Source: Massilia sp. Root351 (lineage in GTDB: Bacteria > Pseudomonadota > Gammaproteobacteria > Burkholderiales > Burkholderiaceae_D). From it: 64,000 bases of DNA. Where the stretch lies: contig NZ_LMDJ01000023.1 in NCBI RefSeq assembly GCF_001425045.1, positions 1,214-65,213 of the forward strand, written 5' to 3'. The position numbers were made by a program, and so were the translations under genes. This document shows positions 1 to 7,619 of this stretch, in pieces (positions within the stretch are counted from its first letter, which is position 1; each line of letters begins with the position of its first letter). Under the pieces are notes generated by a model. The model was not told the origin of the DNA. It saw only the letters and a list, made by a program, of their open reading frames with translations, and did no database searches.

Positions 1-99
1 TGCGCTTGGCCGTCCAGCGTTTTACCTCTTCGTCCATCTTTGTACTCACTGTCAATTTCCTCAATTATGACGTGTGCAGGAATTCAGTGGGTCGTTACA
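1..99 (-). mobile_element. 5' end of an IS3-family insertion sequence (cut by window edge)
   Basis: The terminus is at base 99 and reads leftward as TGTAACGACCCACTG. A GTG start at base 49 opens a frame translating to MSTKMDEEVKRWTAKR before the window ends. That peptide is the typical N-terminus of IS3-family OrfA proteins with a DUF1153-type helix-turn-helix, as I recall the family. Only the first 16 codons are visible, so the subgroup cannot be named. A close copy of this end lies inverted at 16167-16249. The insertion abuts and truncates the neighbouring DUF6641-like gene. Confidence 0.75.
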
Positions 100-490
100 C
101 ACCTGCTGCTACGGCCTCAATGACCGTTCCAATCGTAGGTAGCAGTTTTGCGATCTTGCCGACCTCCACCGCCGTTTTGCCTGGCACCAGTTCCATAGCT
201 ACATTGCCGTAGCGTACCTCCAGCAGCATATCGTCGGCGCTGCCGCTGAACCACGCTTTGACGCGCTTCTGCACGACTTCAGTAGTCGTCTCACCCGTCT
301 CTTTATTCACGACCTTCTTCTGCTTGTCTGGGCCCACAAAGGGTTTCCCATCGACGTAGCACAGAGCGAGCGCCTTTTGCTCTTGCAGGCGTTCCAGCAA
401 CCGATTGCGACGGTTGATGATTGGATCGCTGCTTTTTGCTTCTTGTTTAACGGTCATTTTCAAAGTGCTCAAGATGGATGCTTTCGACAT
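95..490 (-). CDS. DUF6641-like protein, 3' end truncated by IS insertion
   Basis: The product is 131 residues. The start was chosen at 490 because AGGAG lies six bases upstream; a longer frame from 589 has no such site. The N-terminal stretch with RRNRLLERLQEQ, a central VxKRVKxWF segment and a VRYG...L..GK core match my memory of DUF6641 proteins, which have no known function and occur in mobile elements. The stop codon (95-97) is supplied by the IS terminus, and the product ends about 20 residues before relatives do, so its natural C-terminus is lost. It lies downstream of the DUF6626-like gene on the same strand. Confidence 0.6.
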   Translation of the reverse strand: MSKASILSTLKMTVKQEAKSSDPIINRRNRLLERLQEQKALALCYVDGKPFVGPDKQKKVVNKETGETTTEVVQKRVKAWFSGSADDMLLEVRYGNVAMELVPGKTAVEVGKIAKLLPTIGTVIEAVAAGV

Positions 491-569
491 TTCATACTCC
501 TGTGTGTTGTTTAAGTGCTCACAGTTTATGGTCGAGCAATGCAAAGAGCTACCGAAACATTGCCGAAAA

Positions 570-866
570 TCATTGAATTTTTTCAACACATGCCTTGACC
601 ACGCTATCTGCTACTCGGTTGTGTAGCGTAGCTAATTTCTTTCCCGCTAATCGCATGGATTCGCTGTCGCTTTGACTTAGGAATAGGGATCGCTGCTGCA
701 ACACGACGCTCAACACAGCTAATGCCTCGATGCTTGGCTCTTTGCCTCTCGCCTTCAAAACGCTCATATAGGATGGGTCTTTGTTCAGGTAATTGCGACT
801 GAAAGCATACGCTGACTTGCACATATTTTCTTTCTTCAGTTCATCGTAAATATCTTGTATTTGCAT
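570..866 (-). CDS. DUF6626-like small protein
   Basis: The product is 98 residues. AGGAAAA lies nine bases upstream of the ATG. The layout is an N-terminal helix, a YLNKDPSYMSVLKARGKEPS segment and a long C-terminal helix. It resembles DUF6626 proteins, where a YLGR.P.Y...LK...REPS motif is typical, and which look like small helical DNA-associated proteins. Function is unknown. It is transcribed away from the HUH endonuclease gene and probably with the DUF6641-like gene. The family assignment is from memory and uncertain. Confidence 0.55.
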   Translation of the reverse strand: MQIQDIYDELKKENMCKSAYAFSRNYLNKDPSYMSVLKARGKEPSIEALAVLSVVLQQRSLFLSQSDSESMRLAGKKLATLHNRVADSVVKACVEKIQ

Positions 867-985
867 TCGTAATTTTTCCTATGTTGTATTCGTATTTATC
901 GGATCGCTAACGGAAAAATTGTGATTTTGATGGAGATTGTATAAATACCTATGCGCCGCTACAGCAATAGTGCGTAGTGGTGAAC

Positions 986-1011
986 GAGCAAAAAAATATC
1001 AATTTTTGCTC
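986..1011. other. Hairpin upstream of the HUH endonuclease gene (candidate origin)
   Basis: GAGCAAAAA (986-994) and TTTTTGCTC (1003-1011) form a perfect 9-bp stem around an 8-base loop, 21 bases before the HUH gene start. Rolling-circle Rep proteins often nick in a hairpin next to their own gene, so this could be the double-strand origin. It could instead be a terminator or an operator in the divergent promoter region. Confidence 0.4.
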
Positions 1012-1032
1012 TTCTCGCTCGATAAAATATAA

Positions 1033-1542
1033 ATGCAAAAATTTAAACAAGACACGCATATAAATCCATTAAACCGCCAAGCTGTACGCGAAGAAATTAC
1101 TAAAAGCATTACTCAAGGCGCTGCTAATTTTGACTATGCAGTTACGCTTACATTTCCATACAAGGTACATAGCCGTGAAGAAGTACAAGAACGTCTAAAA
1201 TTCTTTCGCGACAAGTACAATGCTTCTCTTAATTACAAGAAAAATCATTTACGTTCCGTAAAATACGACTGTAAATTAAGTGCGCCGTTTGCTGCCTTCA
1301 TAGAGGGTGATGGAATTGATAAACACTTTCATATTCACCTCGCGTTGCATAAACCAGAAGATTATAGCGACGAACGTTTTGCTATGTTGATTGCCTTACT
1401 TTGGCAAGAAGTAACTCATAGACCAGATACACATACAAAATGCAAAGCCATCTACAGCGAAGGTTGGGCAGAGTACATTACAAAGCAGTTTGGCACTTGT
1501 AATACAAGCGCGTACGACGAGCTTAACAACAACATTTACTAA
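1033..1542 (+). CDS. HUH-type rolling-circle replication endonuclease
   Basis: The product is 169 residues. Three Rep motifs are visible in order: motif 1 TLTFP (38-42), a metal-binding HUH motif HFHIHL (98-103), and a single-tyrosine motif 3, YITK (148-151), where Y148 would form the covalent link to DNA. This is the pattern of small single-Tyr Rep proteins of plasmids, filamentous phages and their satellites. No helicase domain is present, so replication would rely on a host helicase. No good ribosome site precedes the ATG. The gene diverges from the DUF6626-like gene, and a hairpin that could be its origin lies just upstream. Confidence 0.75.
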   Translation: MQKFKQDTHINPLNRQAVREEITKSITQGAANFDYAVTLTFPYKVHSREEVQERLKFFRDKYNASLNYKKNHLRSVKYDCKLSAPFAAFIEGDGIDKHFHIHLALHKPEDYSDERFAMLIALLWQEVTHRPDTHTKCKAIYSEGWAEYITKQFGTCNTSAYDELNNNIY

Positions 1543-2176
1543 TACGCAGGCCAGTTAGGCAGAGAATAAACGCTGCTGGCTTGAGTAAATGTGAACAGGG
1601 CAACTGGCAACAGTTAGCCTTGTTTACAGTCACGCCAGTAGTAATCGCATTATCACTATCTTCATATCACTTCAACTAAACATCACTAATAAATAGTGAC
1701 AGCATAAGTCAATAATGATCACAGTATCAGCCAGTCAGTATAACTGCATAGGATCTATCACGAATAGAATTATTGCAGTACACGGTATCAACGACAACCA
1801 ACGGCGATACGAATTGATAAGTCTTTTCAAGAATGTACCGATGTACGCATTCTGCTCAAGACTGATATAAATTCTTCAAAATGTTCAAGGCCGATTCGGC
1901 AACGGCATCAGTGCATAATCGAAATCCATAACAAGTAAAATACCAATTGCATAACGCGACAATGGGCATCGAATTGCTCTGTAAGCAATGGGGCGCAAAA
2001 AAGACGCTACAACGCATTTTTCCGCCCGTCAGCTACGCAGGCATATCCGACGCCTAACAAACGCAGCAGCGGGCGGTTTTGGGCGGGTGCTTGCGTCTGT
2101 GCACTTGCGCGCGCATTGCAGCGGCGCAGCTATTCCAATACGATGTACAACTGACCGATCAATCGACCAAGGCAAG
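1543..2176. other. Non-coding stretch with repeats and inverted repeats
   Basis: I see no convincing gene here. ATCACT occurs at 1652-1657, 1666-1671 and 1682-1687. TCACTA (1683-1688) pairs with TAGTGA (1694-1699) as a small hairpin. Further right, CCGCCCG (2022-2028) pairs with CGGGCGG (2070-2076), which is followed by TTTT. The open frame from 1988 that continues into the IHF-like gene has no family resemblance and is treated as non-coding. The repeats could be Rep or IHF binding sites. Confidence 0.4.
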
Positions 2177-2455
2177 ATGACACGACAGGAACCTATTGCA
2201 GCAGTGGCGGAACGATATCCGCATCTGACCCAGCAAGACGCCGAAGTAGCTGTCAAGCTGATTTTGGACGCGGTGGCTGCTGCGATCAGTACCGGCGCTG
2301 GCGTCGAGATACGCGGCTTTGGCACATTCAAGTTGAAGGAGGTGGGCGCACGTACAGGACGAAATCCGAAGACAGGCGAAGCCGTAGCGGTGCCAGCGAC
2401 CGTCAAAACATACTTCAAGGCAGGCAAGGAGCTGAGGGAAGGGGTAGGGCGATGA
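2177..2455 (+). CDS. Integration host factor beta-like DNA-bending protein
   Basis: The product is 92 residues, the usual length of IhfB. The N-terminus (KYPHLTQ-like YPHLTQQDAE) and the arm region GRNPKTGEAVAVP are near-identical in pattern to IHF/HU family proteins; RNPKTG forms the DNA-intercalating beta-arm. The start at 2177 follows AAGG and matches the family N-terminus, whereas the longer upstream frame does not. The host certainly has its own IHF, so this copy probably serves the element, for example in recombinase or Rep complexes. It overlaps the next gene by ATGA. Confidence 0.85.
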   Translation: MTRQEPIAAVAERYPHLTQQDAEVAVKLILDAVAAAISTGAGVEIRGFGTFKLKEVGARTGRNPKTGEAVAVPATVKTYFKAGKELREGVGR

Positions 2456-3237
2456 CGGTGATGACTGAGGAGTGGGCCAGTTTTTGGTATCAGTGTCTTG
2501 GCCGAAACAGCGATTACGATGATTACTGCATTGCTCGACAGAATGATGCAGTTGTGCGCTGCCAGGACTACGAAAAGAAGTTTAAGCACATTGCGGATAT
2601 CTACGAAGACTTCGGAGATGTCAGCGATGGATTTGACGGCCTCGAAAGCCATATATGGAAAGATTGGTTTGAGCCGAGGCAGCACCTATTTCTGCCTGGC
2701 ATTCAACAGATCATAAACCCAAGTGCATACACGGCAGCTGAAGGTCATATTCTGCTCAATATTCCGCTTGCAAAAGACCCAGTTGAAACGCAAAAACTGC
2801 TGGAACGCTACTTGGCCGACTATTACATCAAGCACGAAGTGATGCCTGCAACAGAACCAAAATACCGCTTGCAGAAAAAGAGGAGCGGGCAGGTGTTGCA
2901 CGGTTATGAGCAAGTGAGGCAGGCCTGTATAGCCGGTCAACATAGTTATCTGCATTGCGACGAAGATGGCGATGTGCGCGGCGAGTTGTCATACAAAGAA
3001 GTCGTAGCAAACTTCATCAGACGAGAGGCCGGAAATTTGGGATGGGAGCTCGAAGCAGATGAAAGAAAACGAATTGAAGAGACTGGCTTGTTATCAGACC
3101 AAAAATTTAATAGCGTCAAGGTGCAATTGAACCGATGCCGCCGAGACTTCAAAGCATTAGCAAAGAATGTCATTCGCAATCGCTTTCCTGATCTGAGTCC
3201 GTTTGAATCAAACGCCTACGATCACTTTGAACGATAG
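2452..3237 (+). CDS. Unknown protein of the integrated element
   Basis: The product is 261 residues and has no motif I recognise. It starts inside the stop of the IHF-like gene (ATGA), so the two are probably translationally coupled. It is acidic and aromatic-rich in the first 80 residues. There are no membrane segments and no signal peptide. The C-terminal third is charged and helical (around RRxxxxLAKNVIRNRFPD). A regulatory or accessory replication role would fit the context, but this is only inference. Confidence 0.55.
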   Translation: MTVMTEEWASFWYQCLGRNSDYDDYCIARQNDAVVRCQDYEKKFKHIADIYEDFGDVSDGFDGLESHIWKDWFEPRQHLFLPGIQQIINPSAYTAAEGHILLNIPLAKDPVETQKLLERYLADYYIKHEVMPATEPKYRLQKKRSGQVLHGYEQVRQACIAGQHSYLHCDEDGDVRGELSYKEVVANFIRREAGNLGWELEADERKRIEETGLLSDQKFNSVKVQLNRCRRDFKALAKNVIRNRFPDLSPFESNAYDHFER

Positions 3238-3307
3238 CGAGAAACAAGAAAAATATAACTCTGTTCCCTACTTCCCCGACATTTTTCAGAGTGCGAAACT
3301 GACCTCA

Positions 3308-3321
3308 GCTTAGGCCTAAGC
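3308..3321. promoter_or_regulatory. Perfect 14-bp palindrome GCTTAGGCCTAAGC
   Basis: A perfect palindrome sits in the gap before the gene at 3369, about 50 bases upstream of its start. It is the size of a dimeric regulator's operator. No cognate regulator can be named. Confidence 0.4.
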
Positions 3322-3368
3322 GACAAAGCAGGTTCGCAAACTAATTTGAAACTTATCGAGGATTAGCT

Positions 3369-3806
3369 ATGGAAGACAATCTAAAGTCCTTCTTGGACAG
3401 CATTCAACAGGAATTCCCGAACGCGGTGCCGACCGATGAATGCAATCCGGCGCGGCATACACCTGACACTCTGGAAGAGGCGCGGCAAAAGGTCGTCAAG
3501 AAATTGCAACTGAACAAGACCTACTTTGAGAACGGCGGCAAGCCTGCGGCCGGCGAAAAGAAGCTCGACACGGTGTTCAAGAAGATGCCGAACGGTACAT
3601 ACTCAATCGGCGTCAAGTATGGCAATCGGTGGCTGCAAGACATCTTTGGCGCTGGCAAAAAAATGTATCGCAATCTTCGTAAAGATCAGATGGTCAAGAT
3701 GTTTGACAAGCTGATTGCCGCTGCGGAAGCAAAGGCGTTTGACGAGGCCATTTTGGTCGTTATGGCAAGCAACCTTGCTGCGAAGCAAGGAGATGGCGAT
3801 GAGTGA
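3369..3806 (+). CDS. Unknown basic protein of the integrated element
   Basis: The product is 145 residues. GAGGA six bases before the ATG supports the start. The middle is lysine-rich, with a KMPNGTYSIGVKYGNRWLQ segment that looks like a short beta-hairpin followed by helices. No known domain is recognised. Its end overlaps the next gene by eight bases, so the two are likely co-translated. A palindrome upstream suggests its own regulation. Confidence 0.55.
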   Translation: MEDNLKSFLDSIQQEFPNAVPTDECNPARHTPDTLEEARQKVVKKLQLNKTYFENGGKPAAGEKKLDTVFKKMPNGTYSIGVKYGNRWLQDIFGAGKKMYRNLRKDQMVKMFDKLIAAAEAKAFDEAILVVMASNLAAKQGDGDE

Positions 3807-4287
3807 CCTTGACAAGCCACTTGGGGTTACTGGCGAGGACGTGAACGCTTCTGTACTTACGCTTTCACCCTTAGTAGCAATCGAGATGAAAAAACTGTTG
3901 ACGTATCCGGATCATCAAGTTGTGCCTTGGTATGCGAAGGGATATCTTACCGGTCCCGCTTACAATCAATTGGCGCACCAGTTAAAGGAAACGGCAGAGG
4001 GCTTGTCTGCCGTTCTTGATGCAGTGAAAAAGGATCCAAACGGTGAAAGTAGCCGTTACTATCATCGGACTATTTTGCTCAGCATCGTCGAGAATATGGG
4101 AATCGAGCAGCAAGGTTCAACCGTGGAGGTTACGTGGCCGGATCGTAGAGAGGTTGCCATTTCTGAATATGAGTACTGCAATTTTAGTTTGATTCTTCCT
4201 GGTGCGTTCCTATTTACGACCTGTTCGATTGGTACCAAGTGGACAAGTCGGCGTAGGCTTGGTAATGGATTAGCAGTATCAAAATAA
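3799..4287 (+). CDS. Unknown protein of the integrated element
   Basis: The product is 162 residues. I chose the ATG at 3799 because AAGGAG (3787-3792) lies six bases before it; an earlier in-frame ATG at 3715 has no site. It overlaps the previous gene. No domain or membrane segment is recognised. A strong intrinsic terminator follows ten bases after the stop, so this is the last gene of the rightward operon. Confidence 0.5.
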   Translation: MSDLDKPLGVTGEDVNASVLTLSPLVAIEMKKLLTYPDHQVVPWYAKGYLTGPAYNQLAHQLKETAEGLSAVLDAVKKDPNGESSRYYHRTILLSIVENMGIEQQGSTVEVTWPDRREVAISEYEYCNFSLILPGAFLFTTCSIGTKWTSRRRLGNGLAVSK

Positions 4288-4296
4288 TTTCGTAGC

Positions 4297-4333
4297 AAGG
4301 AGCTTGTGGCTTAGAGGTCGCAAGCTCCTTTTT
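4297..4333 (+). terminator. Intrinsic terminator
   Basis: AAGGAGCTTG (4297-4306) pairs perfectly with CAAGCTCCTT (4321-4330), giving a 10-bp stem followed by a T-run. It closes the element's rightward operon and separates it from the convergent recombinase gene. Confidence 0.85.
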
Positions 4334-4354
4334 CATTTGCGCCAACATATGGTG

Positions 4355-4930
4355 TCAGGCAAGCTCAACAGCCTGCAAAAGCATAGTGTCGTTGACGTCG
4401 ATGTACCTCTGCGTCGTCGACAGGTTTTTGTGTCCGGCCAAGGTCATCAGCACTTTTGCACTGACACCTTTCTGCGACAAGTTGGTGATGAAGGTACGTC
4501 GGCCGCTATGACTACTGGCACCCTCAAGGCCAGCAGCAGCGTACAGATGCGCGAACAACTGGCAGAGTGAGTTCGCGGAAAACGCAGTGCCCTTCTGCGA
4601 ACGCAGCAAGGGCTTGGCGACTTCTTGTTGTTGTTTCAAGTTGGCAAGTATATAGTAGGTACGCATCGCTTCGATCAGCTTGCTGCCGAGTACGATGGTG
4701 CGGCCTTCGCTGCCTTTTGTTTGTGCAGCGGTTAGGTGGATGAAACTTTTGACATCGCCGCTCTTGGTGAATACGTCGCCGATAGTCAGCGCGGCAATTT
4801 CCTTGACACGTAGGCCTGCGTAGAAGCTGAGCAGGATCGCCAGCTTGTTACGCTCTGCGTGTCTGTCTGCACTTGCAACTGCCAGGACGCGTTTGAGTTC
4901 AGCAGGGGAAAGGGTTTTTGCTTGCTTCAT
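4355..4930 (-). CDS. Short tyrosine recombinase / integrase
   Basis: The product is 191 residues from the ATG at 4930, which has GGAG upstream. It is essentially a catalytic domain only. The conserved residues are all visible: R41 (AGLRVKE), K72 (TKG), H141 and R144 (HSGRR), H167 (AGHKN) and nucleophile Y176 (RYIDV). The N-terminal core-binding and arm-binding domains of full-size integrases are missing or minimal. It probably integrates or excises the small element at 95-4930. Its own attachment site could not be recognised by eye. It is convergent with the element's main operon and divergent from the helicase-nuclease gene. Confidence 0.85.
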   Translation of the reverse strand: MKQAKTLSPAELKRVLAVASADRHAERNKLAILLSFYAGLRVKEIAALTIGDVFTKSGDVKSFIHLTAAQTKGSEGRTIVLGSKLIEAMRTYYILANLKQQQEVAKPLLRSQKGTAFSANSLCQLFAHLYAAAGLEGASSHSGRRTFITNLSQKGVSAKVLMTLAGHKNLSTTQRYIDVNDTMLLQAVELA

Positions 4931-5094
4931 TAGCTGCTCCAAAATCGTGCGTTTTAAGTAGCAGCAGTATATTTTCTGACATTGTGGTTGGACAACCGAA
5001 GTGTGCACGGCAGTGGTCTTCAATTAAATCAAGCAGTTACGCAATAATGTTGAGTAATTCGTATTTCCTTATGTTTTATTGAATAGGAGTAGCG

Positions 5095-7602
5095 ATGGTT
5101 GATTTCAACAAGCTTAGAACAAGAACAGCAAAGGCTAAGGCAATTGATCCTGTAGAGATCTTTCGTCGGCAACCGAAGCCTATTGGCATCAACGATCTTT
5201 ATACAAGCCAAGCAGAGGTGCTTCAGGCTTGGTTCGACCGGCGAACTGATCGAGATGTGGTGTTGAAATTGCATACGGGAGGCGGTAAAACCCTTGTTGG
5301 GTTACTGATGGCCCAGTCGACATTGAATGAGACTGGTGAGCCAGTACTGTACTTAGCGCCTACAACTCAGCTGGTTCAGCAAACTATTGAGAAGGCAAAT
5401 GCTCTCGGTATTGCAGTTGTGCCCTATGAAACTGGAAAACCTCTCAATGATGACTTTGTAAACAGTAAAGCCATCATGATTGCAACATACAGCGCGCTAT
5501 TTAACGGCAGGAGTAAATTTGGTGTTAGGGGTACGGGGCGTCCCCAGACAGTTGCTGCCGTCATACTTGATGACGCTCATGCTGCTTTTTCTGTCGTTCG
5601 TGACTCATTCACGTTAGAGGTGAAGTCTGAAAAAAGTCGAGATCGGTATGAAAGTTTGGTCGGGCTATTTCGAAAAGCGTTTAAGGAGATTGATAGGCTT
5701 GGAACTTTTGATGACATAGTAGCTGGTTCTGACTATTCAGTATTGGAAGTTCCTTATTGGGCATTGCAAGAGCAGCTCGACGCTGTTCGTGAACAACTGA
5801 AAACTGATGCGGAGGATTATGCATTAGTGTGGCCTCTGTTACGGGATCAATTGCATCTTTGTCATGCATTAATAAGTCATAAAGCCTTTACTCTCACCCC
5901 GATGCTGCCTTTGGTGCAAGCGTTTCCAACTTTCGCAGAAGCTCCAAGACGAATTTACATGTCGGCTACCATTGCAGATGACAGCGATATAGTACGCATC
6001 TTTGATGCTGATTCAAATTCGGTAAAGAATGCGCTTAAATCGCGCTCGCTCGCTGGTATTAGCGAAAGAATGATACTAATACCAGACTTGATGCCATTTG
6101 AATTTGGTGGGAAGGATTCGATTGAGAGACTAATAAAGTGGACAACTAAACACGAGCGAGGGACAGTAATAATTGTGCCGTCGGATGAGGCAGCGAAATC
6201 GTGGACTGATATAGCAACCGTCGCGGTAGGTCCTAAAGAGGTTAGCAAGTTAATTTCCGAATTACAGGAGAAACAGACTTACGGCCCAGCAGTTTTCTCT
6301 AATCGTTATGATGGAATAGATTTACCGGGTGATTCATGCCGTCTTCTCATCATGAGTGGCTTGCCTATTGGAACCTCTAACTACGAACTATTTCGCGCAA
6401 GTGCGCTTTATGGTGGCACGACAATTACGAGAATGCTGGCGCAGCGCATAGAGCAAGGGATAGGCAGAGGTGCCCGCGGCGCTGGCGATCATTGCGTGGT
6501 GATGTTGGTAGGTTCAGCGCTGGCTGCTTGGGTAGCTAAAGACGCAAATTTCAGATTTCTGACCAGTGCAACGCGCGCCCAGCTTGAAATGGGTACTGAA
6601 GTCAGCAAGGAGGTTGTTGACCTGAAAGACCTGGCGAAAACAATGCAGCGGTGCTTTGACCGTGATCGCAGTTGGACTGAGTATCACGCGGAAACCCTGG
6701 CTGAACTTATTGATGAAGACTCGTCGGACGTACTTCGCTATGGCCAAGCTGGGGTTGAGAGAAAGGCGGTCAATCTTTGGCATGACGGCTATTTTGAAAA
6801 AGCAATCGCAGCAGTAGAGAAATTGTTATCTGCTAATTCGGCGTTAGATCTTCAGTCTCGGGGATGGTTGGAACAGCTGGCTGCGAGAATCGCGAATAAC
6901 TGGGGGCATTCAGACAGAGCGGAGGATTTACAGCGGCAGGCATTTGCAAACAACAGGAATTTGCTTCGACCGAAAGTTCTTCCGCCATATCGAGCAATGC
7001 ATGTCCCAGAGGCGCAATCGCAAAGTATTGTTCGTCAATTGGGCGGTTATCGACTGCGAAGAGGGTTTTTACAGTCCTTTGAGGAGGTCGTAGCCTTTTT
7101 GAATGCGAATGCGTCATCAAATCAATTTGAGCAAGCCCTTGCTGATCTTGCTGTTATGTTGGGATTCTTAGCGGAACGTCACGATAGCAATGGCGAGGGG
7201 CCGGATGTTTTATGGTTGTTGCCAGATAAAGTTGGTTTTGTGATTGAGGCAAAGAGTCGAAAGAAGGGTAAGAATGCATTGACCAAAGAAGAGCACGGCC
7301 AGCTCTTGGTTGCAGCGGAATGGTTTGCAGCGAACTACAAAGGGTATGAATGCGTTCGCGTAAGTGTACATCCCAAGAATCGAGCTACGAAAGCAGCGGT
7401 GGCGGGGGCATCTCACGCTTTGACGTATGAAAAGATTGCAGCGTTGATTTCTGATGCCAGATCGTTGCTTCTTAGTCTTTGTGAATCACAACTGGAAGGT
7501 AAGAGCCTTGAAGCTGAGTGCAGTCGCTTGTTAGCGAAATCTAATCTGCGTGCAAGTAAGTTTGTCGATAATTACTTGGTTCCATTTGATGATCAAGATT
7601 AG
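5095..7602 (+). CDS. SF2 helicase fused to a PD-(D/E)XK nuclease, probable defence effector
   Basis: The product is 835 residues. Helicase motifs run in order: Walker A TGGGKT (61-66), APTTQLV (88-94), motif II as DDAH (159-162), SAT (290-292) and motif VI QGIGRGAR (454-461). The C-terminal part carries a PD-(D/E)XK pattern: P703-D704, then hydrophobic strands and E718-A-K720, then a QLLVAAEWF helix. The middle (about 530-690) is helical with no named domain. AGGAG lies five bases before the start. An HNH gene follows 17 bases later, so they form an operon. Helicase-nuclease fusions are common in anti-phage systems (Nhi-like; compare two-gene Hachiman), but I cannot match this one to a named system. 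AT-rich base use suggests transfer. Confidence 0.7.
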   Translation: MVDFNKLRTRTAKAKAIDPVEIFRRQPKPIGINDLYTSQAEVLQAWFDRRTDRDVVLKLHTGGGKTLVGLLMAQSTLNETGEPVLYLAPTTQLVQQTIEKANALGIAVVPYETGKPLNDDFVNSKAIMIATYSALFNGRSKFGVRGTGRPQTVAAVILDDAHAAFSVVRDSFTLEVKSEKSRDRYESLVGLFRKAFKEIDRLGTFDDIVAGSDYSVLEVPYWALQEQLDAVREQLKTDAEDYALVWPLLRDQLHLCHALISHKAFTLTPMLPLVQAFPTFAEAPRRIYMSATIADDSDIVRIFDADSNSVKNALKSRSLAGISERMILIPDLMPFEFGGKDSIERLIKWTTKHERGTVIIVPSDEAAKSWTDIATVAVGPKEVSKLISELQEKQTYGPAVFSNRYDGIDLPGDSCRLLIMSGLPIGTSNYELFRASALYGGTTITRMLAQRIEQGIGRGARGAGDHCVVMLVGSALAAWVAKDANFRFLTSATRAQLEMGTEVSKEVVDLKDLAKTMQRCFDRDRSWTEYHAETLAELIDEDSSDVLRYGQAGVERKAVNLWHDGYFEKAIAAVEKLLSANSALDLQSRGWLEQLAARIANNWGHSDRAEDLQRQAFANNRNLLRPKVLPPYRAMHVPEAQSQSIVRQLGGYRLRRGFLQSFEEVVAFLNANASSNQFEQALADLAVMLGFLAERHDSNGEGPDVLWLLPDKVGFVIEAKSRKKGKNALTKEEHGQLLVAAEWFAANYKGYECVRVSVHPKNRATKAAVAGASHALTYEKIAALISDARSLLLSLCESQLEGKSLEAECSRLLAKSNLRASKFVDNYLVPFDDQD

Positions 7603-7619
7603 GTTAGGAAGATATTACG

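Noticed and set aside
1652..1699. A CRISPR array
   Set aside because: The ATCACT repeats are only six bases with short, unequal spacing; no CRISPR-like repeats were seen anywhere in the window.
1988..2176. N-terminal extension of the IHF-like gene
   Set aside because: The extra 63 residues have no match to the family, and the ATG at 2177 fits the normal IhfB N-terminus.
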